Shown: positions 26,899 through 36,598, numbered from the stretch's first letter. The stretch: 64,000 bases of DNA from CAVPJC01 sp963705155 (GCA_963705155.1 CAVPJC010000001.1:124001-188000); one strand, 5' to 3'. Numbers and translations: made by a program. Notes: a model not told the origin generated them from the letters alone.

Positions 26899-29800
26899 CT
26901 ATCGCTTGATAGCGGTGATCACCTCTGCCCGGATGTACGCCTCGGCGTTTTCTGAGTCCAGATCGACCAGCCCCTCGATAATGTACGGCCCCGGCCCGGA
27001 AAGCTGGCCGCGGTAACGGCGGTAAACCTCAGCGCTGATGACCACTTCGAGCACGCCTTCCAGATCTTCCAAGGACATGAAATAAAGGGCCTCGCCGCCG
27101 CCTGTCCGGCTGCGCCGCCAGATCTGGCGCACACCCGCCACGCGCACACGCTGCCCCGGGCGGGCAGCAGCTTCCACCGTTGAGAGCGCCCCGGCGGCGG
27201 CAACCTGCTCTGCAACCAGCTCGAGGGGGTGAGCATCGACGCCCAGGCCCAGCACGGCCTCCTGTGCGGCAGCGCGTTCTGCCCGGCTCCACATTTCCCC
27301 CTCTTCTGCCTGCAAGCCAAAGAATGAAAGCTGCCCGCCTTTCCAACCGCCGCGCTCGATTTGCCGCAGCAGCCCGGTCTGCGTGCCAAACCCATCCAGT
27401 GCGCCCACCCGCGCCAGGTTTTCAGCCTCGCCCGGCCGGGGATCGGCGCGTGCCAGGAAATCGTCCAGGGAGCTGAAAGGCCTGGCTTTCAGAATGCGCT
27501 CCTGTGTGCGGCGGGTCAGGTCGCGCACCTGATCCAAACCCATAAACAACACCGGCTTTCCCTCCAGGTAGCTTACGCTGAACTCCCGCCGGGCATGGTT
27601 GACATGCGGCGGGCGGATTGCCAGCCCCAGGCGGCGCGCCTCCATCAGGTACACCCGCTGGCTGTAATAACCGCCCCAGTTTGCCAGCACCGCCGCCATA
27701 AATTCCGCCGGATAGTGCACTTTGCACCAGGCCGCCCGCCAGGCAATCTGCGCATAAGAGGCGGCATGCGCTTTGGGAAAACCATAGCCTGCAAAAGCTG
27801 CCATCAATTCCCAGATGCGCTCCGAAACCCCGTCAGGGACGGCATGACGCTCCCATGCCCCTGCCATAAACTTCTCTTTGAGCGTTTGCATCTGTTTGCC
27901 GGGGTCAAAATGGCTCATGGCGCGGCGCAGCAAGTCGGCGTCTGCCAGGCTCAGCCCTGCCAGTTCGTGAGCAATGCGCAGCACCTGCTCCTGGTACAGG
28001 ATCACGCCGTAGGTGTCTTCCAGCAGGGGCTGCAACGCCGGGTGAAGGTGAGCGGCGGTCTCCTCGCCGCGGTGGCGGCGCACAAAAGCATCCTTCAGCC
28101 CGCCGGTAAGCGGCCCCGGACGGTACAGCGCCAGGGCTACCATCAGATCATCCACGCTGCGGGCATGGATCTCTTTGAGCGTGGCGCGCATCCCCGGGCT
28201 TTCGATCTGGAAGCAGCCGATGGTGCGCCCGTTTTGCACCAGATCGCTGGTGAGCGCGTCGTCTTCCGGAATGCTTTCCAGCGCCTGCAGCGGGGTATCC
28301 GGGCAGCCCGTCTCTCCTCGCTGTTTGCAGATCGCCTCCGCAACGTCTCCCAACACCGTCAGGCCGCGAATACCCAGTAAATCGATCTTGACCAGGCCCA
28401 GCCGCTCAACTGAATCCAGGTCAAACTGGGTAATCACAACACCTTTGGCTGCCATCTGCAGGGGGGCAAGGTCTGCCAGGTTCCCGGGGGAGATGACCAC
28501 CCCTCCCGGGTGGATGGACAGGTGGCGGGGCAGCCCGATGAGGTCTGCCGCATCCCGGAAGATCGCCGCGTGCTGGTGGCTGCGGTACTGCTCCTGCAGC
28601 TCAGCATAAGGGTGTTCCTCGTTCTGCTTGCGTGAGGCCGGCCCGTACCAGCGCTGAGGCAGTCGATCGGCCATCTGGCTGATCTGCGCAGCCGGCAGGC
28701 CGTAGGCTTTGGCCACATCGCGCAAGGCCGAGCGGCGGCGGTAGCGATTGATGGTGCACACCATAGCCACACGCTCATCCCCATAGTGCTGGTAAACGTA
28801 GCGGATGACCTCATCCCGCCGGCGCGAGCACAGATCGGTGTCGATATCCGGCGGGGTAGCGCGTGCCGGGTTCAGAAAACGTTCAAAGTAAAGGTTCAGT
28901 TTGATGGGGTCCGGTGAGGTGATCCCCAGGCAGTGAGCCACAAGGGATGAAGCCGCTGAGCCGCGCGATGAGTATGGCACACCGCTCCGGCGGGCAAACT
29001 GCAAAATGTCTTCCATCACCAGGAACAAGGCTGCATAACCGCATTCTGCGATCACAGCCAGCTCATGATCCAGCCGCTGGCGCAGGATGGGTGTGATCTC
29101 ACCATACAGGTTGATCGCCCCGGCGTCGGCCCTTTCACGCAGAGACTGGTCTGCCGAAACACCCGGCCGGGATACCACGGTCGGAAAATTTGGCAAACCC
29201 AACGGCAGTTCCAGCCGGCAGCGATCGACAATCTCATCGATGCCTGCCAGAGCTTGCGGCAAATCCTGGAAGCGCCCCGCAGCTTCCTGGGACGCGATGA
29301 AATGCGCCTCAGGCGGGGCGGCTGCTTCGGATGGCGTATCTTCCACCGGGCGGTTCAAGCGGATGGCGCTCACCACCCGCTGCAGGTGATCTTGCCCGGC
29401 CTGCAGATACCAGATCTCATGCGTGGCTGCCACCGGCAGCCGCAGCAGGCGCGCCAGCTCGCTCAAACGAGCTGCCGGCAGGTGGTCGGCGGGGGTGCTT
29501 TTTTGCAGTTCCACATAGGTGCTCCCAGGATAAATCGCACTCAAACGCTCCAGAAGGGCTGAGGCTTCGCGCTCCTGACCGGTCTTCACCAGGCGGTACG
29601 CCAGGCCGCGCCACCCGCCGCTCAAACACAGCACCCCCCGGGTGTGCAGCGCCAGCTGCTCAAATGGCAGCACTGACGGCTCCCCTGGCTCGGCCCTGCC
29701 CAGGACGGCGCTGCTCAAACGGCACAGGCTGGACCACCCGTCCAGATCCATCGCCAGCAGCGCCAGCCGTCCGCTCGGGTAAGGGATGGCAGAAAGCTCC

Positions 29801-30015
29801 ACAGGCGGGGCAACATCCAGCTCCAGGCCCAGGATCGGTCGTACCCCCGCCTCACGGCAGGCGTCCACAAACTCCACCGCGCCGGTCAGGCTGGTATGGT
29901 CGGTCAGCGCCAGGGCCGGCATGCCGTGCGCCGCCGCAGCCTGGGCCAGCTCCCTGGGAGAAGCCAGGCCTTCCAGAAAAGAATAGCAGGAATGAGCGCG
30001 CAGGTGAATGAACAA
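26899..30015 (-). CDS. dnaE2: DNA polymerase III alpha subunit, DnaE2 (error-prone) type
   Basis: The PHP domain opens HLRAHSCYSFLEGLASPREL and ALALTDHTSLTGAVEF. The palm has PPDIDTDLCSRRRDEVIRYV (two catalytic Asp) and VKIDLLGIRGLTVL (third Asp). INRYRRRSALRDVAKAYG and LSIHPGGVVIS resemble DnaE2 rather than DnaE1. It ends with an OB fold (RVRVAGVRQIW to EVVISAEVYRRY). At 1038 residues it has the DnaE2 size; DnaE1 is usually over 1100. DnaE2 proteins make damage-tolerant, mutagenic DNA synthesis, typically with ImuA and ImuB, which are not nearby. The gene is unbroken over 3.1 kb. The subtype call is less certain than the family. Confidence 0.85.
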   Translation of the reverse strand: MFIHLRAHSCYSFLEGLASPRELAQAAAAHGMPALALTDHTSLTGAVEFVDACREAGVRPILGLELDVAPPVELSAIPYPSGRLALLAMDLDGWSSLCRLSSAVLGRAEPGEPSVLPFEQLALHTRGVLCLSGGWRGLAYRLVKTGQEREASALLERLSAIYPGSTYVELQKSTPADHLPAARLSELARLLRLPVAATHEIWYLQAGQDHLQRVVSAIRLNRPVEDTPSEAAAPPEAHFIASQEAAGRFQDLPQALAGIDEIVDRCRLELPLGLPNFPTVVSRPGVSADQSLRERADAGAINLYGEITPILRQRLDHELAVIAECGYAALFLVMEDILQFARRSGVPYSSRGSAASSLVAHCLGITSPDPIKLNLYFERFLNPARATPPDIDTDLCSRRRDEVIRYVYQHYGDERVAMVCTINRYRRRSALRDVAKAYGLPAAQISQMADRLPQRWYGPASRKQNEEHPYAELQEQYRSHQHAAIFRDAADLIGLPRHLSIHPGGVVISPGNLADLAPLQMAAKGVVITQFDLDSVERLGLVKIDLLGIRGLTVLGDVAEAICKQRGETGCPDTPLQALESIPEDDALTSDLVQNGRTIGCFQIESPGMRATLKEIHARSVDDLMVALALYRPGPLTGGLKDAFVRRHRGEETAAHLHPALQPLLEDTYGVILYQEQVLRIAHELAGLSLADADLLRRAMSHFDPGKQMQTLKEKFMAGAWERHAVPDGVSERIWELMAAFAGYGFPKAHAASYAQIAWRAAWCKVHYPAEFMAAVLANWGGYYSQRVYLMEARRLGLAIRPPHVNHARREFSVSYLEGKPVLFMGLDQVRDLTRRTQERILKARPFSSLDDFLARADPRPGEAENLARVGALDGFGTQTGLLRQIERGGWKGGQLSFFGLQAEEGEMWSRAERAAAQEAVLGLGVDAHPLELVAEQVAAAGALSTVEAAARPGQRVRVAGVRQIWRRSRTGGGEALYFMSLEDLEGVLEVVISAEVYRRYRGQLSGPGPYIIEGLVDLDSENAEAYIRAEVITAIKR

Positions 30016-30051
30016 TGATTTGCTGGGGGATCCGGCCCGGGACGAAGCCTT

Positions 30052-30792
30052 TCAGATCTTGAAACCACGCGCTTGCCAGGCCAGATACAACGCCACCGAT
30101 CCGGCGACAGCCGCGTTAAGCGATTCGATTTGCCCGCGCATGGGCAGGCGCAGCAAGGCGTCACACGACGAACGCACCAGCGAGCGCATGCCCTCGCCTT
30201 CAGAACCCACCACCAGCGCCAGCGGGCCGTCCAGGCGCAGTTGGTCGGGCGTTTGGGCCTGCGGGCTGCCCTCCAGACCGATCGCCCACAGACCCTCTTT
30301 TTTCAGGACCTCAATTGCCTGCGCCAGGTTGGCCTGGGCGACCAGCAAATGCTCGCTGGCGCCTGATGAGGCATGCACCACCGCCGGCGTGACGGTGGCT
30401 GTGCGGCGGAAAGGCAGCAGCACGCCGTGCACACCCACAATCTCAGCAGTGCGCAGGAGCGTGCCCAGGTTCTGCGGGTCCTGCAGCGTATCCAGCACCA
30501 GCACAAAAGGGGCTTCGCCGCGCTGCTCGGCCCGTTCCAGGATATCCGGCAGGGCGCAGTACGGGTAATCGCTCACTTCCAGAGCCACGCCCTGGTTGTT
30601 GGGGTATTTGCCGTCCAGTTGGGCACGCGTCACGGTTTCAACCGGCAGCTTTTTACGGCGAGCGGCGATCAAAATTTCCAGCAGGCGGCCTTTTTCCAGC
30701 ACCCCCTGCGCCACCTGAAGACGGAAGGCTGTGCGCCGGCCGGACCGCAGGGTTTCATAAACCGGGTTCCGGCCTGAAATCCACTCACGCAT
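30052..30792 (-). CDS. rlmB: 23S rRNA (guanosine-2'-O-)-methyltransferase RlmB type
   Basis: The protein has the substrate-binding N-terminus EWISGRNPVYETLRSGRR and the SPOUT knot with LDTLQDPQNLGTLLRTAE, LVVGSEGEGM and IPM-like LPMRGQIESLNAAVAGSVALY. These are motifs 1 to 3 of the TrmH/SpoU family; the N-terminal domain fits RlmB. It would methylate a ribose in 23S rRNA using S-adenosylmethionine. It lies 11 bases from the PIN-TRAM gene upstream and 36 bases before dnaE2 on the same strand. Confidence 0.88.
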   Translation of the reverse strand: MREWISGRNPVYETLRSGRRTAFRLQVAQGVLEKGRLLEILIAARRKKLPVETVTRAQLDGKYPNNQGVALEVSDYPYCALPDILERAEQRGEAPFVLVLDTLQDPQNLGTLLRTAEIVGVHGVLLPFRRTATVTPAVVHASSGASEHLLVAQANLAQAIEVLKKEGLWAIGLEGSPQAQTPDQLRLDGPLALVVGSEGEGMRSLVRSSCDALLRLPMRGQIESLNAAVAGSVALYLAWQARGFKI

Positions 30793-30803
30793 GGCGGCTG
30801 CGC

Positions 30804-31886
30804 TCAGCGCTCGTTGCTCTCATCCCGACTGCCCAGCCGGGCGAATATCATCCTGCCGGCTGCGGTCTGGAGCACCTTGGTCACCATCACATTGACCTTG
30901 GCATTCAACATTTCACGCCCGTCTTCCACCACCACCATCGTGCCGTCATCCAGATAACCCACTCCCTGGCCAATCTCTTTGCCTTCCTGGATGATGTTCA
31001 CACTGAGCGACTCGCCCGGCAGCAGCACCGATTTAACCGCGTTGGCCAGCTCATTGACATTCAGCACCGCCACGCCCTGCAGCTCGGCCACCCGGTTGAG
31101 GTTGTAATCGTTGGTCAGGATCGGGCAGCGTAGTTGCCGCGCCAGAATAACCAGCTTATCGTCCACCTCACGCACACCTTCGACATCGATATCGCTGATG
31201 CGCACCGGCATGGTCGTGTCTTTCTGGAGCTGTGACAGCACCTCCATTCCGCGCCGGCCACGCTGGCGGCGCAGGCTGTCGGCCGAGTCGGCAATATACT
31301 GGAGCTCATTCAACACAAAGCGCGGGATAAGCAGCGTACCCACGGCAAACCCTGTACGGGCAATATCAGCGATGCGCCCATCGATGATGACGCTGGTATC
31401 CAGCAGGATGGTGCGACCACCATCCTGCGCGGGTGCAGCCTCATCGCCGGCCTGCCGGCTGCCGGGCAGATTGATACGCAGCACAGAAAAAATATCGTTC
31501 TGGCGCATCACAAAAATGGTGACGCCAAAATAGCTGAATAAGAGCACACCGAAGAAAGGTAAAATGCTGCGAAATGGTTCAGGCAGCAGCGAAAGTGGAA
31601 ATGCCAGCAAGGCAGCCACAATCAGTCCGGCCATCAGCCCCACCAGGCCCGAGACCAGGGTTTGCGCCGAGACGCGGGCCAGCACCGCGCGCAGAGCGCG
31701 CGCCGGGCGCGTCGTTAAAAAGGGTGTCAGCACCAATCCCATCAGCGCCCCAACCAGCCCCAAAAGCACGGCATACAAATCGCCCGGACCCTGGGAAACT
31801 CCTCCCAGATACGCCCCGGCATACACCCCCGATATTGCAAAGACAACCATACCCAATAACCGGAAAATAAATTCTATACTCATCAT
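30804..31886 (-). CDS. PIN-TRAM domain membrane protein (YacL-like)
   Basis: Four hydrophobic helices occupy the first 130 residues. A PIN nuclease domain follows: LLDTSVIIDGRIADI (first acidic residues), LIPRFVLNELQ and CPILTNDYNLNRVA. A C-terminal TRAM RNA-binding domain has GYLDDGTMVVVEDGREMLN. This architecture is the widespread YacL/PIN-TRAM family, thought to bind or cut RNA at the membrane. The start is at MMS with AGGAGAGG upstream. rlmB and dnaE2 follow on the same strand. A hairpin with T run just upstream is described separately. Confidence 0.88.
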   Translation of the reverse strand: MMSIEFIFRLLGMVVFAISGVYAGAYLGGVSQGPGDLYAVLLGLVGALMGLVLTPFLTTRPARALRAVLARVSAQTLVSGLVGLMAGLIVAALLAFPLSLLPEPFRSILPFFGVLLFSYFGVTIFVMRQNDIFSVLRINLPGSRQAGDEAAPAQDGGRTILLDTSVIIDGRIADIARTGFAVGTLLIPRFVLNELQYIADSADSLRRQRGRRGMEVLSQLQKDTTMPVRISDIDVEGVREVDDKLVILARQLRCPILTNDYNLNRVAELQGVAVLNVNELANAVKSVLLPGESLSVNIIQEGKEIGQGVGYLDDGTMVVVEDGREMLNAKVNVMVTKVLQTAAGRMIFARLGSRDESNER

Positions 31887-31903
31887 CCTCTCCTGATAAG
31901 AAC

Positions 31904-31930
31904 AAAAAAGAGCGCGGATTGCCTGCGCTC
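31904..31930 (-). terminator. Intrinsic terminator or attenuator just upstream of the PIN-TRAM gene
   Basis: Read on the minus strand, GAGCGC (31930-31925) pairs with GCGCTC (31915-31910) and is followed by TTTTTT (31909-31904). The PIN-TRAM start codon is only 18 bases further, leaving no room for a promoter. A transcript entering from upstream must pass it, so regulated read-through is possible. Confidence 0.55.
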
Positions 31931-32454
31931 ATTCCATAAGCCCGCATATGTCCAAAGGACTGCAGGCTCCGGTTGTTCTTGTTCCAGGTGGGTTGCGCTT
32001 CAGGGTCCTGAGAGCCGCCTCACACACCGGGCGATTAAGATGCCAGATGCAATGGTTATGGCTTCTCTCGCTCTCACAGCGAGGTCAGGTGCAGATTACA
32101 CAGGTGAAGCGCCCTCCAGATCAAAAAATTTACGGTGATCCTGATAACAGGTAGAACAATTCCGGCAGAATGAACAGACAAGGATAATAAAAAAATAAAT
32201 TAGCCCTCGCAAGGGAAATAATGAAATGAATTTGCGGGGTTCTTAATTATAAATCAAAAACCACTCCTTGGCTGGTGTTTTTGCAGATTAACATCTTCGT
32301 CTAATCTGGCAATCTCAACAACAAAGGACTTGCACAGTTGGCGGTAAGATGGAGGGTGGTTGGACGGGCTACGCCCGTCCAACCACCCTCCAATTTCCCC
32401 CGAACTACGTAAAGACAACTATAATTGCCGCATTCTGTGCGCCAGGAGAGGGAT
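31931..32454. other. Non-coding region between divergent genes
   Basis: About 520 bases without a supportable gene, AT-richer from 32150. It holds a perfect 20-bp hairpin (next entry) and a TATAAT hexamer at 32420-32425, 35 bases before the MFS start. The minus-strand leader of the PIN-TRAM gene may run through 31931-32150. I looked for T-box, riboswitch and tRNA consensus elements there and saw none that convinced me. Confidence 0.5.
32350..32392. repeat. Perfect 20-bp inverted repeat with 3-base loop
   Basis: TGGAGGGTGGTTGGACGGGC (32350-32369) is followed by TAC and then its exact reverse complement (32373-32392). There is no T run after it in either direction, so it is not a standard terminator. 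It could be a REP-like element or a roadblock between the divergent promoters. Confidence 0.75.
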
Positions 32455-34462
32455 ATGACAGCATCCGGCATAACCGCTTCCCCAGACATGGATCAAAAAC
32501 GATACAAGCGCCGCATCTGGGCCTGGACAATGTACGATTGGGCCAACTCGGCCTTTGCCACCACCATCCTGGCTGCCGTGCTGCCGGTTTACTTCAGCCA
32601 GGTGGCAGGCGCCACCCTGCCCAGCTCCACCATCGCCACCGCCTACTGGAGCGCCGGGCTAAGCATCTCCCTGCTGATCGTTGCTTTCCTTTCACCCATT
32701 CTTGGCACCATCACCGACATCATGCGCGGCAAAAAGCCGTTCCTGGCGGTTTTTGCCGGAATTGGCATCCTCGCCACCGCGCTGCTGGTGCTGGTGGATA
32801 CCGGAGACTGGGTGCTGGCTTCCATCCTGGGCATCTTAGGACGGATCGGCTTCAACGGGGCCAACTCCTTTTACGACGCGCTTGCTTCCTCACGTGGCCC
32901 GCGAAGAAGACCGGGATGCCGTCTCGGCGCGCGGGTATGCCATGGGCTACCTGGGCGGCGGGTTGCTCCTCGCCATCAATATTGTCATGATCCAGCTTCT
33001 GCCCGGCACCTGGGGAGCACGGCTCTCCTTCCTCAGCGTGGCGATCTGGTGGGCGGTCTTTTCCATCCCCTTGTTCCGGCATGTCCCCGAGCCGCCTGCC
33101 GCCACCGCCCGCCTCAGCCCGGGCGAGAACGTGCTCACCGCCAGCTTCAAACGCCTGGGCGAAACCATCAAAGATATCCGCCAGTACCGCGAGTTATTCA
33201 AATACCTGGTGGGCTTCCTGATTTACAATGATGGGATCGGCACGATCATCGGTGTGGCTGCCATCTACGGCGCCGAGCTTGGTTTTGGCAGCCTCGAGCT
33301 GATCCTGGCGCTGCTGCTGGTGCAGTTCGTCGGCATCCCCTACAGCCTGATCTTCGGCCGGCTGCCCAGCCGCCAGGATCACCGCCGCCCGTTTTACCTG
33401 GCCTTTGTGCTCTTCAATATGCTGGCGCTGCCGCTGGCTGGCATTGCCGGCGCACGCCTGCTGCCACAGTCGCTCACCGGCATGCCGCCGGCTCCCTATG
33501 CCAGCACCGCCACGGCTGCCGGGGAAGGCGTTTACCCATCTGAAAATTCCCTGCTGGCTTACAGCGGCGCATGGAGCCAGCAGGCGCTCTCCGCCGAAAC
33601 ACTGGGCAGCGAAACCGGCGCCACCTACACCTTTGCAGAAACTCCCGGTGATCAAGTGGATTTTCGCTTCAATGGTCAGGCGGTCGACCTGACCTACGCC
33701 AGCGGGCCGCAGGGCGGAACCTGGGCGGTGCTCATCGATGGACAGCCTCTGATGGATGAGGACACCGGCGCGCCGCTCAACCTGGACGCTTACCACCCCA
33801 CCATCCGTTACGGTGAGAGCGCTACGTTTCGCGCCGCCGCCCCGGGCGAGCACACCCTCAGCCTGGTCAACCGCGGCGAGAAAGCCCCCGAAAGCCAGGG
33901 CACACAGCTTGGCCTGGCAGCCATCCAGGTGCTGCCTCCCGATCGCCAGAGCAACCTGGGGGTGATCATCGGCTTGATCGCCGCCGTGGAAGCGCTGGGT
34001 TTACTGCTGGCCTGGCTGCTGGGAAAACCGCTCTTTTCGAAACTGGCGGATACCATCGACACCCGCCGCGGCATCCTGCTGGCCCTGTCGGTGTATATGG
34101 TTATTTCCGTGTGGGGTTTCTTCCTGAACTCGGTGATTGAATTCTGGTTCCTGGCCTGGATGGTAGCGGTGGTACAGGGCGGCAGCCAGGCGCTCAGCCG
34201 CAGCATGTTTGCCAGCATGTCCCCGGCGGCCAAAAGCGGCGAGTTCTTCGGACTGTTTGGCGTGATGGAAAAATTCTCTGCCATCCTTGGCCCGTTGATC
34301 TTTGCCTTTGCTGCAGCCAACTTTGGCAGCAGCCGCCCGGCGGTGCTCAGCATCGTTGTCTTTTTTGTCGTTGGCGGCTACCTGCTGACACGGGTCAATG
34401 TGGAGGAAGGCCGCCGGATTGCCAGCTCGGAAGATGCCATCTACTTGAAGAATTCAAGCTGA
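32455..34462 (+). CDS. UMF1/Atg22-like MFS transporter with a large extracytoplasmic insert
   Basis: The start IWAWTMYDWANSAFATTILAAV is the UMF1-family signature, and IMRGKKPFLAVFAGIG is the usual cytoplasmic loop. Helices continue to KYLVGFLIYNDGIGTIIGVAA, and the C-terminal half includes FLAWMVAVVQGGSQALSRS. Between them, roughly residues 340-495, lies a soluble domain with beta-strand character (TYTFAETPGDQVDFRFNG, WAVLIDGQPL, PGEHTLSLVNRG) that usual MFS proteins lack. A frame break lies near 32880. AGGAGAGG at 32444-32451 supports the start at 32455. The transported substrate is unknown. Confidence 0.85.
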
Positions 34463-34482
34463 CATCTTATCCAGGAAATTCT

Positions 34483-34848
34483 ATGCAGATCCTTGCGTTT
34501 GACCACATCCAGATTGCCATGCCGCCCGGCGAAGAAGAGCGCGCCCGCGCCTTCTATCAGGGCGTCCTGGGGCTGGCAGAAACGCCCAAACCGCCTGAAC
34601 TGGCAGGGCGCGGCGGAGCCTGGTTTGAAGCAGGCATTGTTAAGATCCACCTGGGTGTGGAAGTAGAATTCCACCCGGCGCGCAAAGCTCACCCCGCCCT
34701 GTTGGTGGATGACCTGGAGGAGCTGCTGCAAGCCTGCGTCTGCGACGGCTGTGAGCTGGATACCAGCCAGCCCGCGCTGGATGGTTATCGCCGGGCGCAC
34801 GTGTTTGATCCCTTCGGGAACCGGATTGAAATCATGCAGGAGATTTGA
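34483..34848 (+). CDS. VOC-family (glyoxalase-like) protein
   Basis: A 121-residue protein with two beta-alpha-beta-beta-beta halves: FDHIQIAMPPGEEERARAFY, WFEAGIVKIHLGVE, HPALLVDDLEELL and AHVFDPFGNRIEIMQ. The Asp-Pro-Phe-Gly-Asn-Arg-Ile-Glu ending carries the usual metal Glu of vicinal oxygen chelate enzymes. It starts 21 bases after the MFS gene. Function within this family cannot be assigned from sequence. Confidence 0.85.
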   Translation: MQILAFDHIQIAMPPGEEERARAFYQGVLGLAETPKPPELAGRGGAWFEAGIVKIHLGVEVEFHPARKAHPALLVDDLEELLQACVCDGCELDTSQPALDGYRRAHVFDPFGNRIEIMQEI

Positions 34849-34850
34849 GT

Positions 34851-35513
34851 ATGGCTTCCAGCGATGCCGCTTTTGAAAAATTCACATCCATACTGAGCGA
34901 TGAACAACGCCAAACGTTCATCGGCCTTGATTCTCCGGCTGCCATTCAGACCTATCTCGACAGCCTGGTTTACAGCCCTGAAAACCGCAACCGCTGCCCG
35001 CTGAATGTGATGAACGACGGCCTGGCGCACTGCCTGGATGGCGCTCTGATGGCTGCCGCAGCCATGCGCCGGCTGGGCTACCCGCCGCTTGTGATCGATC
35101 TGCTCCCCGAACCTGGTATCGACGATGACCATGTGCTCGTCATTTACCAGCGCAATGGCTGCTACGGCGCTCTGGCAAAATCCAACTTTGTGGGTTTGCG
35201 CTCGCGTGAACCCGTCTTCCGCACCCTGCGCGAGCTGGTGCTTTCCTATTTCGAAGTATTCTTCAACGTGGATGGGGTCAAAACCCTGCGCGCTTATACC
35301 CGCCCTTTCAACCTGGCCCGCCTGGATTCAGCCGCCTGGCTGTGGAGCGACAGCGGAGCCGATGCCGTGGAACAGCGCCTTTGGAAACTCCATCACATCC
35401 CCCTGATCAGCCCTGCCACGTCGGCGGAGCTCACCCTGACCGATCCGCTGAGCTACCGGGCGGGTATGCTGGTGGTCAATCACGCCGGACTGTACAAACC
35501 CGTGAAAGCGTGA
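34851..35513 (+). CDS. Uncharacterised protein with possible transglutaminase-like Cys-His core
   Basis: The protein is 220 residues. NRCPLNVMNDGLAHCLDGAL and DDDHVLVIYQRNGCYGALAKS give a Cys before a helix and a His on a following strand, the order seen in transglutaminase-like and papain-fold enzymes. I cannot name the family. A TTG start at 34845 overlapping the VOC gene is possible, but the ATG at 34851 is simpler. It has no signal peptide. Confidence 0.6.
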   Translation: MASSDAAFEKFTSILSDEQRQTFIGLDSPAAIQTYLDSLVYSPENRNRCPLNVMNDGLAHCLDGALMAAAAMRRLGYPPLVIDLLPEPGIDDDHVLVIYQRNGCYGALAKSNFVGLRSREPVFRTLRELVLSYFEVFFNVDGVKTLRAYTRPFNLARLDSAAWLWSDSGADAVEQRLWKLHHIPLISPATSAELTLTDPLSYRAGMLVVNHAGLYKPVKA

Positions 35514-35529
35514 GCAGCAAAAAGTCTGA

Positions 35530-36010
35530 TCACACAATCTCGACGACGCGCCCGCCGGTCATCTTCTCCAGGTCGCCGGGCGCCAGCCGAAAGACGGCAT
35601 TGGGGGTACCGGCTGCGGCCCAGATCTTCGGCATACTGGAGCAGGTCGCGGTCGATAAACGTCTCCAACGGCTCGGCATGTCCCAGCGGCGGCACGCCGC
35701 CGATGACAAAACCGGTGTGCTGGCGCACGTAGTCGGCATCAGCCTTGCCCAGCGGCTCGCCGATGTATGCTTCGATGCGCTTCTCGTTCACACGGTTCGC
35801 CCCGCTTGCCACCACCAGGATGGGCCGCTCGCTGCGCTTGCCCTTAAAAATGAGCGACTTTACAATCTGCCCCACCTGGCAGCCCACGGCTTGCGCCGCC
35901 TCTACGGCTGTGCGGGTGGAAGCAGGCAGCTCCACCACCTGCAGCGTAAAACCCAGGCTTTCCAGGGCCTGCTGAACTTTGCGTGCGCTGGGGCTCAGCT
36001 CTTCCGGCAT
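35530..36010 (-). CDS. YbaK/EbsC-family aminoacyl-tRNA deacylase
   Basis: The protein starts MPEELSPSARKVQQALESLG and has VGCQVGQIVKSLIFKGK, VNEKRIEAYIGEPLGKADADYV and TGFVIGGVPPLGH, the conserved active-site region of YbaK/ProX editing proteins that hydrolyse mischarged tRNA. A frame break near 35625 moves the C-terminus to EIWAAAGTPNAVFRLAPGDL and MTGGRVVEIV, which ends at 35530. The length of about 160 residues is typical. Confidence 0.88.
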
Positions 36011-36021
36011 GATTCCTCTCC

Positions 36022-36598
36022 TCACAATTTATTCTTCATAAATACAGCCACTTCATCTTTCTGCACGTCATCGTTTGTGTAGAAAGAGAGGTCCAGTCCA
36101 TCGATGACAAAACCGCACTTGCGGTAAAAGCGGATGGCGGGCACATTCGAGCTTTGCGTCTCCAGCGCTACCACGCGCAGCCCGGCCTGCCGGGCTGTTT
36201 CAATCACCGCCTGCATCAGCCGTGTGCCAATCCCCCGACCGCGGTAGGCTTCAGCCACGTGGAATTCCCACACCCACAGACTGCGGTTCCACCGGCGCTG
36301 CTCGGTGATGGCGATGCCCACCATCTGGTCGCCGTCATAGGCCGCCAGCGAGAAGCCCGCCTGCACGGCCTGCTGCAGCAAGGCCAGCTCTTCATCGTCG
36401 GTGTCCCAGTGTTTGTTAAAGCGGCTGCTCCAGCTCCGCCAATTCCAGCTTGATGACCATGCGCCCGGGGGTTTCAGATTTGTGCGCCCGGTAGACCGCC
36501 GTTGAGGTGTAGCCAACATTCAGTTGGCGGATATCCTCCGGGCTGAGCGCCCGCAGGGTGCGGATTTCGATGCCTCCGGTCTCGGAATGGTTTGTCAT
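36022..36598 (-). CDS. GNAT-family N-acetyltransferase
   Basis: The N-terminal piece MTNHSETGGIEIRTLRALSP to KLELAELEQPL is followed in another frame by KHWDTDDEELALLQQA, WVWEFHVAEAYRGRGIGTRLMQAVIE, and VALETQSSNVPAIRFYRKCGF. The R-G-R-G-I-G-T loop binds acetyl-CoA and NVPAIRFYRKCGF is the usual GNAT motif B. A base change near 36418 splits the frame. It lies 11 bases before the YbaK-like gene and 16 bases after corA on the same strand, so the three may be one operon. Confidence 0.85.

Noticed and set aside
27361..28380. 339-codon plus-strand frame within dnaE2
   Set aside because: Antisense shadow; dnaE2 is intact and motif-complete on the minus strand.
31931..32200. Possible T-box or riboswitch leader for the PIN-TRAM gene
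   Set aside because: I could not find the T-box GGTGG-ACCGCG core or other conserved riboswitch cores; only the hairpin and T run are supported.
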